Positions 37,207-46,187 of a stretch of 64,000 nt of DNA are shown here, piece by piece; position 1 is the stretch's first letter, and every line of letters starts with the position of its first letter. The stretch comes from an uncultured Porphyromonadaceae bacterium (lineage in GTDB: Bacteria; Bacteroidota; Bacteroidia; Bacteroidales; Muribaculaceae): the NCBI GenBank assembly GCA_900540625.1, contig UQGP01000006.1:1-64000 (forward strand). The letters run 5' to 3'. A model generated the notes under the pieces. The model was not told the DNA's origin and made no database searches. It saw only the letters and a program-made list of their open reading frames with translations. A program made the position numbers and the translations under genes.

Positions 37207-38838
37207 TCATCGGTCCATATCGGGGACGATGTAGTCTAACGAGCCGCCGATGGTGATGAGGTCGGCAATCTTGTCGCCGCGAGTGATGTGGTCGACTACG
37301 CCGGCCAGAGGGAGACATGGCGGTGCAATCTTGAGGCGGTAGGGCTTGGTGGAGCCGTCGCTTTCGAGGTATATACCGAAAGCGCCGCGGCATCCTTCGA
37401 CGAGCGTAAACCATGAGCCTTTGGGCAGTTTGATGACCTTGGGCACTTTGGCGCAGTATTCGCCTTCGGGGATGCTGTCGATGAGTTGGCTGATGATGCG
37501 TGCGCTTTGTTCCATCTCGGAGATACGGGCCTTGAAGCGAGCCATCGAATCGCCTTCTTCGCGTACTATTTCGTCAAATTCGACTTCGTCGTATACGCTG
37601 TAGGGCATGAGTTTGCGCATGTCGCAGGCCCATCCGGAGGCGCGTCCGGCGGGGCCTGTGACGCCGTAGGATATTGCATCTTCGCGGCTGAGTACGCCCA
37701 CGCCTTCCATACGGTTGCGTGCAATGACGTTGCCGGTGAACAATTTATTGTATTCCTTGATATTGGCGGGCAGTACATTGAGCAGTGCGTGTACGTCTTT
37801 GACGAAATCGGCATCGAGGTCTTGCATGACGCCGCCGATGCAGTCGTAGTTGAAGGTCATACGTGCGCCGCAGGTCTTTTCCATGATGTCGAGTATCTGT
37901 TCGCGTACGCGCAGGGTGTAGAACAGCATCGTGGTAGCGCCCAAGTCCATGCAGTATGTGCCGATAAAGAGGCAGTGCGAGGCGATACGTGAGAGTTCGT
38001 CCATAAGTACGCGGATGACTTGAGCGCGGCGGGGTACTTCGATGCCGGCTGCTTTCTCATAGGTCATACACAGACCGTGGTGATAGTTGTGTGCTGCGAA
38101 GTAGTCGAGACGGTCCATGTAGTGGAGTGTCTGCGGATAGGTAAGGTCTTCGCAGAGTTTTTCGACGCCGCGATGGATGTATCCCATGTAGACATCGATT
38201 TTTTTGATGGTCTCGCCGTCGACGGCTGTACGGAAACGGAGTACGCCGTGTGTGGCGGGGTGTTGCGGGCCGATGTTTACGACGAAGTCTCCCGGTTCGA
38301 AGATATGAGCTGTTTGGCGAGTGACGTTGCCTTCGGCGTCTTCTACGTATACGTCGGTGTCGTCGCTTTGGCGCTCGTTTTCGATGGACACGCGGTTGAA
38401 AGCGGGGTCCATATCATAGTCTTTGCGCAGTGGGTGTCCGTGCCAGTCTATGCTGAGGAAGAGGCGACGCATATCGGGGTTGCCGATGAATATGATGCCG
38501 AAGAAGTCGTAGACCTCGCGTTCGTACAGACCTGCGATGTGCCAAAGGTCGGCTACGGAGTGCAACATGGGCTTTTCGCGGTCGGTAGTGGAGACCTTGA
38601 TGGCAATCATATTGTTGTGACGCGTTGACATCAGGTAGTATACGCATCCGAGGCTGTCTTTCCAGTCCATTCCGACGATGGTGACGAGGTAGTCCATGGC
38701 GAATGTTTCGTCATCGCGGAGCGTCTGAGCCAAGGCGTGCAACTGAGCGTCGTCGATTATTACCGTCAGGACGTTGTCCACGGTTTCAAAGGTCGCTTTG
38801 GGGAAAAGTTGGGCTATCTTGCCCTGCATATCTGTCAT
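37207..38838 (-). CDS. nuoCD: Fused NADH-quinone oxidoreductase subunits C and D
   Basis: A 543-residue fusion. Residues 1-150 are NuoC (30-kDa family; YEREVYDFFGIIFIGNPDMR, DWHGHPLRKDYD). A short linker leads to NuoD (49-kDa family) from about residue 160: NIGPQHPATHGVLRF, YIHRGVEKLCEDLTYPQ with the quinone-site His and Tyr regions, and the end with REEGDSMARFKARISEMEQ. Fusion is the standard state in Bacteroidales. Confidence 0.95.
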   Translation of the reverse strand: MTDMQGKIAQLFPKATFETVDNVLTVIIDDAQLHALAQTLRDDETFAMDYLVTIVGMDWKDSLGCVYYLMSTRHNNMIAIKVSTTDREKPMLHSVADLWHIAGLYEREVYDFFGIIFIGNPDMRRLFLSIDWHGHPLRKDYDMDPAFNRVSIENERQSDDTDVYVEDAEGNVTRQTAHIFEPGDFVVNIGPQHPATHGVLRFRTAVDGETIKKIDVYMGYIHRGVEKLCEDLTYPQTLHYMDRLDYFAAHNYHHGLCMTYEKAAGIEVPRRAQVIRVLMDELSRIASHCLFIGTYCMDLGATTMLFYTLRVREQILDIMEKTCGARMTFNYDCIGGVMQDLDADFVKDVHALLNVLPANIKEYNKLFTGNVIARNRMEGVGVLSREDAISYGVTGPAGRASGWACDMRKLMPYSVYDEVEFDEIVREEGDSMARFKARISEMEQSARIISQLIDSIPEGEYCAKVPKVIKLPKGSWFTLVEGCRGAFGIYLESDGSTKPYRLKIAPPCLPLAGVVDHITRGDKIADLITIGGSLDYIVPDMDR

Positions 38839-38891
38839 AATTATATATGTGCTTTTTGATATGTTCGGTGGTGAGTCTTGAGCAAACGCTT

Positions 38892-39494
38892 TTAAGCGTC
38901 TACGGGGTGTTCGTCAAGGAATTTATTGCGTTTCTCCTGACGGTTGACGCCGCCGAAGAATCTTTCGACCTTAATCTTGCGCGACAGTTGCATGATACCG
39001 TAAATCATGGCTTCGGGACGCGGGGGACATCCGGGGACGAATACGTCCACGGGAACGATTTCTTCGATGCCTTTGGCTACATGGTAGCTTTTGCGGAAGG
39101 GGCCGCCGGAGATGGCGCAGCTACCGCAGGCTATGACGTATTTGGGCTCGGCCAACTGGTCGTAGAGGCGGCGGAATACGGGGACCATACGGTTGACGAT
39201 CGTTCCGGCCACCATCATAAAGTCGGCTTGACGAGGTGAGGCTCGTGCCACTTCCCAGCCAAAGCGCGCCATATCAAAGCGCGCCGCTCCGAGCGACACA
39301 AATTCGATGCCGCAACAACTGGTGGCGAAGGTGAGCGGCCAGATAGAGTTGGAACGCCCCCAGTTGATGAGTTTGTCAAAGGTTCCGACGATGACGTTGG
39401 TGCCCGATTCGCGAAGTTCTTCTACGAGCTTCTCGATGTATTCGTTGTCCTTAAATGCCTCGTAGGGCATGCTTTTTGTTGTTATTTTTTCCAT
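38892..39494 (-). CDS. nuoB: NADH-quinone oxidoreductase subunit B
   Basis: A 200-residue subunit holding cluster N2. The Cys ligands are in FATSCCGIEF, VIACGSCAISGGPF and VPGCPPRPEAMIYG. It overlaps the end of nuoA by 13 bases, so translation is coupled. An extra 25-30 residues at the C-terminus (FFGGVNRQEKRNKFLDEHPVDA) is common in this group. Confidence 0.95.
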   Translation of the reverse strand: MEKITTKSMPYEAFKDNEYIEKLVEELRESGTNVIVGTFDKLINWGRSNSIWPLTFATSCCGIEFVSLGAARFDMARFGWEVARASPRQADFMMVAGTIVNRMVPVFRRLYDQLAEPKYVIACGSCAISGGPFRKSYHVAKGIEEIVPVDVFVPGCPPRPEAMIYGIMQLSRKIKVERFFGGVNRQEKRNKFLDEHPVDA

Positions 39495-39865
39495 GTGAGA
39501 GCTCCTTTCCGCCAGGCGTAAGCAAGGCCCAGCACCAAAATGCCGAAGAATACTGCGATTGCGGTGATGCTTGCCGTGCCCATGGTGCGCATTGTGGCGG
39601 CCCAGGGGAACAAGAAGACGGTTTCGACGTCAAACATCAAAAACAGGATGGCGAAGAGGTAGTAGCCCACGTGGAATTGGGCCATAGATTCGCCGCGAGT
39701 GGGGATGCCGCATTCGTAGGGTTCGCTTTTTTGCGGGTTGAAAGACCGCGGCGAGATGAGCCCGGCAATCCACATCGCCAATGCCACCAGTCCGACGCCG
39801 GTGAGGGCGGCGGTGACGGCCAACAGTGCGTTGTTCGTAATTCCGAAGATGGATAACAGTGTCAT
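39482..39865 (-). CDS. nuoA: NADH-quinone oxidoreductase subunit A
   Basis: A 127-residue, three-helix subunit; KSEPYECGIPTRGESMAQFH is the conserved quinone-site loop, followed by FAILFLMFDVETVFLFPWAA with the Asp/Glu pair of helix 2. It is the first gene of the 18-gene array, with a -7 box 77 bases upstream. Confidence 0.94.
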   Translation of the reverse strand: MTLLSIFGITNNALLAVTAALTGVGLVALAMWIAGLISPRSFNPQKSEPYECGIPTRGESMAQFHVGYYLFAILFLMFDVETVFLFPWAATMRTMGTASITAIAVFFGILVLGLAYAWRKGALTWKK

Positions 39866-39942
39866 ATGGTAAAATGCTAATTTTTACACGTTTAAGCGTG
39901 GGTTTGCGGCCGCAAAGGCGCAGTAAGCCCTCTTTTTGGGGG

Positions 39943-39950
39943 CAAAGGTA
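39943..39950 (-). promoter_or_regulatory. -7 box for the nuo/atp array
   Basis: Minus-strand TACCTTTG followed by CCC, 77 bases before the nuoA ATG. No clear -33. It is the only TAnnTTTG box seen at a gene boundary of the array. Confidence 0.5.
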
Positions 39951-40203
39951 ATGAAAATTTGTCAAATGTCGGGCACTTGCTTGCGCATTTTTTTTCTGGA
40001 TATTCGGGTGTTCGGACGTTCGGATGTTTGGATATTGAGATGTTGTATTGGGATGAGAAGATCCGAAAGGAGCCGATATGAATGAATACGATGAAGATGA
40101 TGCCCGGGTGTTATTTTTGTGTATTTGTGACGTGGCGAATGCTTTGACACTTAGTCGCTGTTTTTGTATTATCTAATAATGAGAAAGGTTGAGGATAGCG
40201 AAT

Positions 40204-40233
40204 AAAGCTGCTGTATAGAAAGCTGCTGTATAG
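40204..40233 (+). repeat. 15-bp perfect direct repeat, two copies
   Basis: AAAGCTGCTGTATAG occurs twice in tandem, about 60 bases upstream of the G9 tract. Confidence 0.85.
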
Positions 40234-40290
40234 TATGTGTGCGGTTGCATAGCTCGCAAGAAAAATGTTTTATTTAACATAAATTAACAC

Positions 40291-40299
40291 GGGGGGGGG
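40291..40299 (+). repeat. G9 homopolymer next to a -7 box
   Basis: Nine G residues end 22 bases before TAAATTTG at 40322. The rest of the neighbourhood is AT-rich. Such tracts change length by slippage and, between or near promoter elements, can switch expression. Confidence 0.7.
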
Positions 40300-40321
40300 T
40301 GAAGTTTTAAGAATATATGCA

Positions 40322-40329
40322 TAAATTTG
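40322..40329 (+). promoter_or_regulatory. -7 box heading toward the fimbrial locus
   Basis: TAAATTTG followed by C. No -33 TTTG at the normal spacing; the G9 tract lies in that place. Confidence 0.45.
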
Positions 40330-41077
40330 CAGTTGTAAAAATTAAGCAATCAGAGGATCTAAGCCGAGGCGTCAGAAAGCTGCAAGCGCCTCAAAAATTG
40401 TCAGTCACGACGACAAATTATTGATCAGCCACAGATAAACTGTGTTCCCCAATGCAATATTTGTTAGTCAACTGACCACAGAGAAACGGATACATATCCT
40501 CAGTGTTTAACGTAAAATCGATAAAAGCGATTTACTCTTAGACTCAGGTACGGTACTCCAAACGTAACATCGCTGCCAAGGGCAGACGAGGGCTTGACAA
40601 TAGCGGCCGCCGAGGCGGACCGAGTTGCAAAGCCGAGTCATACGGCATTGACCGCGATGGTTATCATCACAATATACGGCACGGCTTCCCCCAAGGCCAC
40701 CGTATAGACATCTTTCGCAATGTTGTCCGAAACAATTTCGGTAACGGGCACGGCGTGAGATAAACAATCGAACATATCCGAAACCGGAAGTGGACCAAGG
40801 CACGAGGCCGAGGGAGATACCATTCCACAAACTTTTTCGGGAGACATCCTGCTACAATGGGGGTAGTCATCGTTACGGCTATGGCCGTTGCGGCGATATC
40901 AGCCCTGCACCGGTAGCGCATATTGTAGCCTCAAAAAAGCGTAAAAGGCTGCAATATAAATTATAGATACGTGAATGACTAAAAACCAAAAGATTCAAGT
41001 CAGCATTCTTAGGCTACTTTTAGGCCCTGACATTGACTCGAACAGACATAGACGTTAAAAAAACAAAACGATATAGT
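40330..41077 (+). other. Gene-free, stem-loop-rich leader or ncRNA region
   Basis: No convincing gene over about 750 bases. Several small perfect hairpins follow each other: GAGGCG/CGCCTC (40366-40392), TTGTC/GACAA (40398-40416), CACAG/CTGTG (40430-40444), AAATCG/CGATTT (near 40515-40533), CTGCC/GGCAG (near 40573-40585), CCGCC/GGCGG (near 40608-40619) and the 11-base stem at 40920-40957. The stretch 40560-40920 is broken by stops or shifts in every frame. It may be a long structured 5' leader of the fimbrial operon, a separate RNA, or a decayed gene; I cannot choose. Confidence 0.4.
40920..40957 (+). terminator. 11-bp stem-loop before the fimbrial genes
   Basis: ATATTGTAGCC pairs with GGCTGCAATAT (one G-U) around a 16-base A-rich loop. 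No T-run. Possible attenuator or 3' end of an upstream RNA. Confidence 0.4.
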
Positions 41078-42343
41078 ATGGTACGATTGCTCACCGTATT
41101 TACCATAACGCTTGCGGCGTTGATATGTCGCGGGCAACAAGACATGAGAGGCGTTGCCATAGAGTTTCGCGCGGGCAAGGCCACAATCGATACGACTTTT
41201 CGCAACAATGCGCAGAGCGTACGACAGCTGCGACAGCTGGCGGCGGATGTGGCGCGTGATTCCAACTATAGGCTAAAGTCTCTCTCCCTGGGCGGATATG
41301 CCTCTCCCGAAGGTAGTTACCAATTGAACAAGCGTTTGGCTCGACAGCGCTGCGATGCTTTGCGTGCGCTTATAGCCGAGCACCTCTCCGTTTCGGACAG
41401 TATAGTGCGCTATACCATGGACTCCTATATTCCTTGGGACCAAATGGAAATAATGGTGCGCAACTCAAACATAGAGGACAAGGACAGCATCATTGCAGCC
41501 CTGCGTTCCGACAGCACCATGGTGCAGTACGGCAACGGCACCACTATTGACGGACGAGCCAAGGCCATAGAACGTAGTCGCGGTACGGATGCCTGGCATC
41601 GCTTGCAACGAGCCATATTTCCACGTATGCGTCTGGCTACGGCGGTATTTATCACGCGTCGTATCACCCCTGCGCCCGAGCTCGGACGCTTTGACACGCG
41701 TCGGCCCTTGCCGATAGACACCCTGCCGGAGCCTGTACCCGAGCCCGAACCGATACCCGAACCGATTCCGGAGCCCGAGCCTGTACCCGAGCCTGTTCCG
41801 GTGGTCGAACCGCTAAATCCCGATACATTACAGAATATATTTGTCAAGACCAACCTCGTGGGGTGGGGCTTGATAATGACCAATATAGCAGCCGAATATC
41901 AATGGAGTGACCGGTGGAGCGTGACACTGCCGCTGTATTACAGCGCATGGAATTACTTTAAGAGCACGCGCAAATACCGCACCTTTGTGGTACAGCCCGA
42001 AATACGCTACTGGTTCAACGAACACGTGTATGCCGGGGTGCACCTCGGTTTGGCATACTACAACTATGCCAAGGACGGTGAGTGGCGCTATCAAGACCAC
42101 AACGGCAGTACCCCGGCCTTGGGCGGAGGCATCGGTGGCGGGTGGCGTACGGCTTTGTCCAAAGATCGGCATTGGTGGCTGGAACTGACCGCCGGCGTCG
42201 GTGTCTATAGGCTGCATTACGATGTGTTCCACAACTATCACAACGGACTTGTCGTGGACGAGCGGCGTCGCACATTCTTCGGAGTGGATAATGTCGCCGT
42301 GACCATAGCCTACCGTTTTGATATAAAGCGTAACAGACGATGA
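41078..42343 (+). CDS. DUF3575 outer-membrane protein with OmpA-like domain
   Basis: A 421-residue protein from the ATG at 41078 (signal peptide MVRLLTVFTITLAALICRG); the frame is open slightly upstream but without a good start. Residues about 25-215 include an OmpA-like segment (LSLGGYASPEGSYQLNKRL). A Pro-Glu-Pro linker (EPVPEPEPIPEPIPEPEP) at residues about 220-245 is followed by a DUF3575 beta-barrel-like domain (KTNLVGWGLIMTNIAAEYQW, YAGVHLGLAYYNYAKDGEW). DUF3575 genes accompany FimA/Mfa-type fimbriae in Bacteroidales. It overlaps the next gene by four bases (ATGA). Confidence 0.8.
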   Translation: MVRLLTVFTITLAALICRGQQDMRGVAIEFRAGKATIDTTFRNNAQSVRQLRQLAADVARDSNYRLKSLSLGGYASPEGSYQLNKRLARQRCDALRALIAEHLSVSDSIVRYTMDSYIPWDQMEIMVRNSNIEDKDSIIAALRSDSTMVQYGNGTTIDGRAKAIERSRGTDAWHRLQRAIFPRMRLATAVFITRRITPAPELGRFDTRRPLPIDTLPEPVPEPEPIPEPIPEPEPVPEPVPVVEPLNPDTLQNIFVKTNLVGWGLIMTNIAAEYQWSDRWSVTLPLYYSAWNYFKSTRKYRTFVVQPEIRYWFNEHVYAGVHLGLAYYNYAKDGEWRYQDHNGSTPALGGGIGGGWRTALSKDRHWWLELTAGVGVYRLHYDVFHNYHNGLVVDERRRTFFGVDNVAVTIAYRFDIKRNRR

Positions 42344-43503
42344 AAAAGCTGAGAAACACAATAGCCTTTGTGATTGCGGCTTTGACCGTGATGTTGACTT
42401 CGTGCGATGTCCACGAGTTTCCCGAACAGGGCGAGGGCACGGATGTCGAACTTGTGCTCGATTTCACCGGCAATATGAATATGGACTTCTACAAGTATGT
42501 CGATTATTTGAGCCGTGATGTGGACGGCTTGTCATACGACATACGTTATGTCGTCAATGTCTATCCCGTGGTCGATGAAAGCCGCAACAACAATCGTGGC
42601 GGACGCAGCGCCATAGCCAGCTACGTCTTCACCAAAAGTGATATTACCGACCTCAATTACACGGTGCCTCTCAAGTTGCCTGCCGGCAACTACCGCTTCC
42701 TGGTATGGGCTGACTACGTGGCCGCCGGCACCGAGGACAACCTCCATTACGACCCTTCCGATTTTGAAGAAATAATCTTGACCAAGCGCGAAGGTTACAT
42801 CGGCAATACCGATGCACGCGACGGCTTCCGCGGCGAGCAGGTGGCCGAGGTATACGCCAATACCGAATATCTCAACAATACCTCCGGCCGCGGAGTCTCC
42901 AACCGCATAGTCGTGGAGATGAAACGTCCCATGGCCAAGTTCAAGTTCCAAGCCACGGACGTGGTTAAGTTCCTTGAAGAAGAAGCACGGCGAGCCGCTG
43001 CACGCGGCGAGGCCGACCCCAATGCCACCGAAGCCGAAAACGGCAAGGACGCCGAGACACCCGGCAGCAAAGGAACGGACGGCAAAGGCCCTACGGACGA
43101 GTCATCGACACAGGACGCCTACGGACGCATCAATACCGGTGACTACCACGTGTTGTTCCGCTATTCGGGATTTGTACCCTGTTCGTTCAATATGTTCACC
43201 AATCGTCCGGCCGATGCATGGACCGGATTGACCTTCGAGGGGCGCATGATCCAGCTGGATAAGGACAATGCCGAACTTGGCTTTGACTATGTCTTTGTCA
43301 ACGGGCATGAATCTTCCGTCACGGTATCCGTGGAGATATACGACCGCGATGGCACATTGCTGTCCCGCAGCCAGCCGGTATCCGTTCCATTGGTACGCAA
43401 TAAGGTTACTATTGTCCGTGGTAAATTCTTGACCGTTAAGGCCGAAGGCGGTGTGTCTATAGACGCCGACTTCGACGGCGAATACAACTACGAGTATCGT
43501 TGA
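42340..43503 (+). CDS. FimB/Mfa2-like fimbrial lipoprotein
   Basis: A 387-residue lipoprotein with lipobox MLTSC (Cys 22), followed by acidic residues. The N-terminal beta domain (DVELVLDFTGNMNMDFYKY, LPAGNYRFLVWADYVAAG) resembles the anchoring minor subunits of type V fimbriae. Residues about 210-260 are an Ala/Glu- and Gly/Lys-rich, low-complexity insert. The second half (GFVPCSFNMFTNRPADAW, VSVPLVRNKVTIVRGKFLT) is the second beta sandwich. Anchors of this group hold the fimbria on the outer membrane and limit its length; that function is inferred from fold and place. Confidence 0.72.
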   Translation: MKKLRNTIAFVIAALTVMLTSCDVHEFPEQGEGTDVELVLDFTGNMNMDFYKYVDYLSRDVDGLSYDIRYVVNVYPVVDESRNNNRGGRSAIASYVFTKSDITDLNYTVPLKLPAGNYRFLVWADYVAAGTEDNLHYDPSDFEEIILTKREGYIGNTDARDGFRGEQVAEVYANTEYLNNTSGRGVSNRIVVEMKRPMAKFKFQATDVVKFLEEEARRAAARGEADPNATEAENGKDAETPGSKGTDGKGPTDESSTQDAYGRINTGDYHVLFRYSGFVPCSFNMFTNRPADAWTGLTFEGRMIQLDKDNAELGFDYVFVNGHESSVTVSVEIYDRDGTLLSRSQPVSVPLVRNKVTIVRGKFLTVKAEGGVSIDADFDGEYNYEYR

Positions 43504-43591
43504 TTTTCGGCGAGACAATAAGACCGGCCCTCAAATATAGATAATATACACAATATAAAAAATATAGTAAATCACAATTAATCAAATGATT

Positions 43592-45814
43592 ATGAAAAAG
43601 CTCTTTTTCTCATCACTTGCTCTTGTGGCAATGATGTTTGCAGGTACGTCCTGCTCCTCTGAGGAAGTGGCACCCGTGACGGGCGAAAGCGCAGTCACGC
43701 TGTCGGTAACCCTTCCCGATGGTATCCAATCGCGTGCGTTCGGTGACGGCCACACCGCGCAGAAACTTACGATGCTCGTGCTGGACCAAAACAATCAGGC
43801 CCTGCCCGTTTTTGACGGCGGCGCCAACGTCCTCAACACCGAGATCAATCTGACCAAGCAGGTGAACCTGCGTCTTGCAGCCGGTAAGACCTACAAGGTC
43901 GTATGCTGGGCCGCAGCCGAGGGTGCTCCTTACACCTTCAACACCACAGACTTCACGGTAAGCGCCGAATATGAAGGCGTTAAGACAAGCGATGAGGCAC
44001 TCGATGCCTTCTACGCCGTGCAGGACATTACCGTACAGGGCAACACCACCGAGACCATAAAGCTGTACCGTCCGTTTGCACAACTCAACATCGGTACTGA
44101 TGACCTGGCCGCCGCCAAGGCCGCCGGCTTCGATGCCAAGACGGTGAAAGTTACCGTACCCACCTACAAGAGTCTGAATCTGGTTACCGGCGCTGTTGAG
44201 GCCGGCGACCCCGTGGCCGTACCCTTCGGCGAAGGAGCTCTGCCCACCGGCGAGACCTTCCCCAAGGCCGGATATGAATACCTGTCGATGAACTACCTGC
44301 TGATGAGCGCCGACAAGCAGCTTGTGGACTTGGAGTTCACAGTCAAGGCAGCCGACGGCAGCACACGTACACTTCCCGTAAGTGCCGTGCCCGTACAGCG
44401 CAACTATCGCACCAACATCTACGGCAGCCTGCTGACCAACAGCGTCAACATCAATGTCGAAATCGTTCCCGCATTCGAGGAACGCGACTACGAAATGGAT
44501 GATGTAGCACGTGTTGTAGCGGCTCTCAGCGCCGGCAAATCCGTGAAACTTGACCAAGATCTCAACCCCGGCAAGACCATGGTTATTGATCTTAAAGACG
44601 GTGCTTCGGTTACGCTTGATCTTAACGGCCATACCATCGCCAATACGACAGACTTATGGAACGAGGAAACCGGACATTGGTCGCTAATCAGTGTTCGCGG
44701 CAACGGTACGCTCACCATCAAGGGCGGCACACTGAAAGCCAAAGAGAATGACTGCTTTGCACTGGATGTATTTGACAAGACTGCGAATTTGATTATCGAA
44801 GACGGCAAGTATGTTGGCAATCTCCACGCCGTGTATGTATATTTCGGCAACCTGAAAGTTAAGGGCGGCGAATTCAGTATTCAGCAACTTGCAGACGGCA
44901 AAGACCCGTATCGTTTTACCCTCAACTGCTATGACTCATCATATAAGAGTGGAATCGCAACAGTAGAAGTTTCGGGCGGCAAGTTCTTCAAATTCAACCC
45001 CGGCGACAACCTTGCAGAAGGCAAAGGCACTAACTTCCTTGCCCCCGGATACAAGGCAGAGGCTGAAGGCGACTACTACAAAGTCGTATCCATCCCGGCC
45101 GTGACTACACAGGCAGACTTCGAGAAAGCTGTCAAGATTGAAGGCGCAAGCGTTGTCGTCGGCAAAAACCTGACGGTGACACTGCCGCAAGACATCGCTA
45201 ATGGCGTGACCATTATTGGTATGGAAGGTGCAACCATAGACAATACCATTTTCAAACATTGGGATACGGCTAATGACAACTGCATTTACAACAAGGAGAA
45301 CCTCACGTTTAAGAACTTGAACATTAAGGAAAACAATGTAAACTATGCAGGACTGGTTCGTTGTAACAATGTCACATATGACAAATGCACTATAGAGGGC
45401 AAAATGTTTCTCAATGGTGAGGGCTTTGTGTTTGACAGATGTAAGTTTGTCCAAACCGTAAGTGACTATAACATTTGGACATATGGCGGTAATCCTGTGA
45501 CCTTTAATGACTGTGTATTTGAATGCGCAGGTAAGTCGGTACTCGTGTACAACGAAGGTGGCGTTACACCGGTTGTAAACAAGTTCAACAACTGCAAGTT
45601 TGTTGCTTCCCAAAAAGTTGCAGGCAAGGCAGCAATCGAAATCGACCAAACGTCCGCTAACTTCGAGGTCGAAATTAACGGCTGCACCGCTACCGGTTTT
45701 GACAACGGCTCCGTATCCGGCAATCCCCTGTGGAACAATAAGAGTGGCATCGTTGCGAAACATACTCTCGTTGTCAAAGTGGACGGCGTGACGCAGACCT
45801 TGAAGAACAAATAA
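43592..45814 (+). CDS. DUF6562 fimbrillin-like lipoprotein, copy A1
   Basis: A 740-residue lipoprotein (ATG at 43592; one more in-frame ATG at 43586). Lipobox GTSC near residue 20, then SSEE, an acidic pattern seen at the front of surface-exposed Bacteroidetes lipoproteins. Residues about 30-300 form the DUF6562 fimbrillin domain: VTLSVTLPDGIQSRAFGDG, KLYRPFAQLNIGT, YLSMNYLLMSADK and VPVQRNYRTNIYGSLLTN. The Arg in QSRAF is placed like the protease site of type V pilins. Residues 300-740 are beta-helix-like repeats (LDLNGHTIANT, LIIEDGKYVGN, LKVKGGEFSI), a cap (LNCYDSSYKSG...NFLAPGY) and a second beta-helix section. Its sequence is repeated at 48412-50634. Confidence 0.85.
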   Translation: MKKLFFSSLALVAMMFAGTSCSSEEVAPVTGESAVTLSVTLPDGIQSRAFGDGHTAQKLTMLVLDQNNQALPVFDGGANVLNTEINLTKQVNLRLAAGKTYKVVCWAAAEGAPYTFNTTDFTVSAEYEGVKTSDEALDAFYAVQDITVQGNTTETIKLYRPFAQLNIGTDDLAAAKAAGFDAKTVKVTVPTYKSLNLVTGAVEAGDPVAVPFGEGALPTGETFPKAGYEYLSMNYLLMSADKQLVDLEFTVKAADGSTRTLPVSAVPVQRNYRTNIYGSLLTNSVNINVEIVPAFEERDYEMDDVARVVAALSAGKSVKLDQDLNPGKTMVIDLKDGASVTLDLNGHTIANTTDLWNEETGHWSLISVRGNGTLTIKGGTLKAKENDCFALDVFDKTANLIIEDGKYVGNLHAVYVYFGNLKVKGGEFSIQQLADGKDPYRFTLNCYDSSYKSGIATVEVSGGKFFKFNPGDNLAEGKGTNFLAPGYKAEAEGDYYKVVSIPAVTTQADFEKAVKIEGASVVVGKNLTVTLPQDIANGVTIIGMEGATIDNTIFKHWDTANDNCIYNKENLTFKNLNIKENNVNYAGLVRCNNVTYDKCTIEGKMFLNGEGFVFDRCKFVQTVSDYNIWTYGGNPVTFNDCVFECAGKSVLVYNEGGVTPVVNKFNNCKFVASQKVAGKAAIEIDQTSANFEVEINGCTATGFDNGSVSGNPLWNNKSGIVAKHTLVVKVDGVTQTLKNK

Positions 45815-46187
45815 TAGAACCAATCTTTCTATCCCCCTGTGTGCCGCGGCGTTAGTGCCGCGACACATGGTGGGAAGATATATAATCAAAAACAATAAAC
45901 TAATCAATTGCAGATACATTTTAAGGCAAGATGAAAAGAGTTCTATCATCAATGGTAGCCATCGCATCGCTTCTGATGTTTGGTACGTCCTGCTCTTCGG
46001 AAGAGGTGGCACCCGTGACGGGCGAAAGCACAGTCACGCTATCCGTAACCCTTCCCGACGGTATCCAATCACGTGCGTTCGGTGACGGCACCACCGCCGA
46101 TAGTCTCACGATGCTCGTTTTAGACGGTGAGACGGCCCTGCCCGTGTTCACAGGCGACGATCCCACCGTTCTGTCCACCGACATCAA
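43625..46187 (+). repeat. Tandem duplication block, copy 1 (2,563 bp)
   Basis: Matches 48445-51007 with an offset of 4,820 bases and no mismatch seen. It covers nearly all of A1, the A1-B1 gap with its hairpin, and the first 86 codons of B1. Single-base differences begin at 46188 and grow further into B1/B2. On the left the match breaks at 43621-43624. Confidence 0.92.
45838..45867 (+). terminator. Stem-loop after A1
   Basis: TGTGT-GC-CGCGGC-GTTAGT-GCCGCG-ACACA: 11 pairs with a two-base bulge, 24 bases behind the A1 stop. No T-run, so read-through into B1 is possible. Confidence 0.5.

Noticed and set aside
40078..40176. 32-codon frame beginning MNEYDEDDARV after an AAAGGAG sequence
   Set aside because: Only 32 residues, no recognisable feature downstream, and a Shine-Dalgarno match means little in Bacteroidales.
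40638..40921. Minus-strand frames of 69-84 codons in the leader region
   Set aside because: Short, overlapping each other in different frames, no start context and no motif; kept only as a possible decayed gene in the description of the region.
40291..41077. Invertible promoter element for the fimbrial genes
   Set aside because: No inverted repeat pair flanking a promoter-sized segment and no invertase gene nearby were found, so DNA inversion is not supported here.
43613..44632. 339-codon minus-strand frame opposite fimbrillin A1 (and its copy at 48433-49452)
   Set aside because: Shadow of the DUF6562 gene; Cys/Gly/Val-rich with no motif. Its presence in both copies follows from the DNA duplication.
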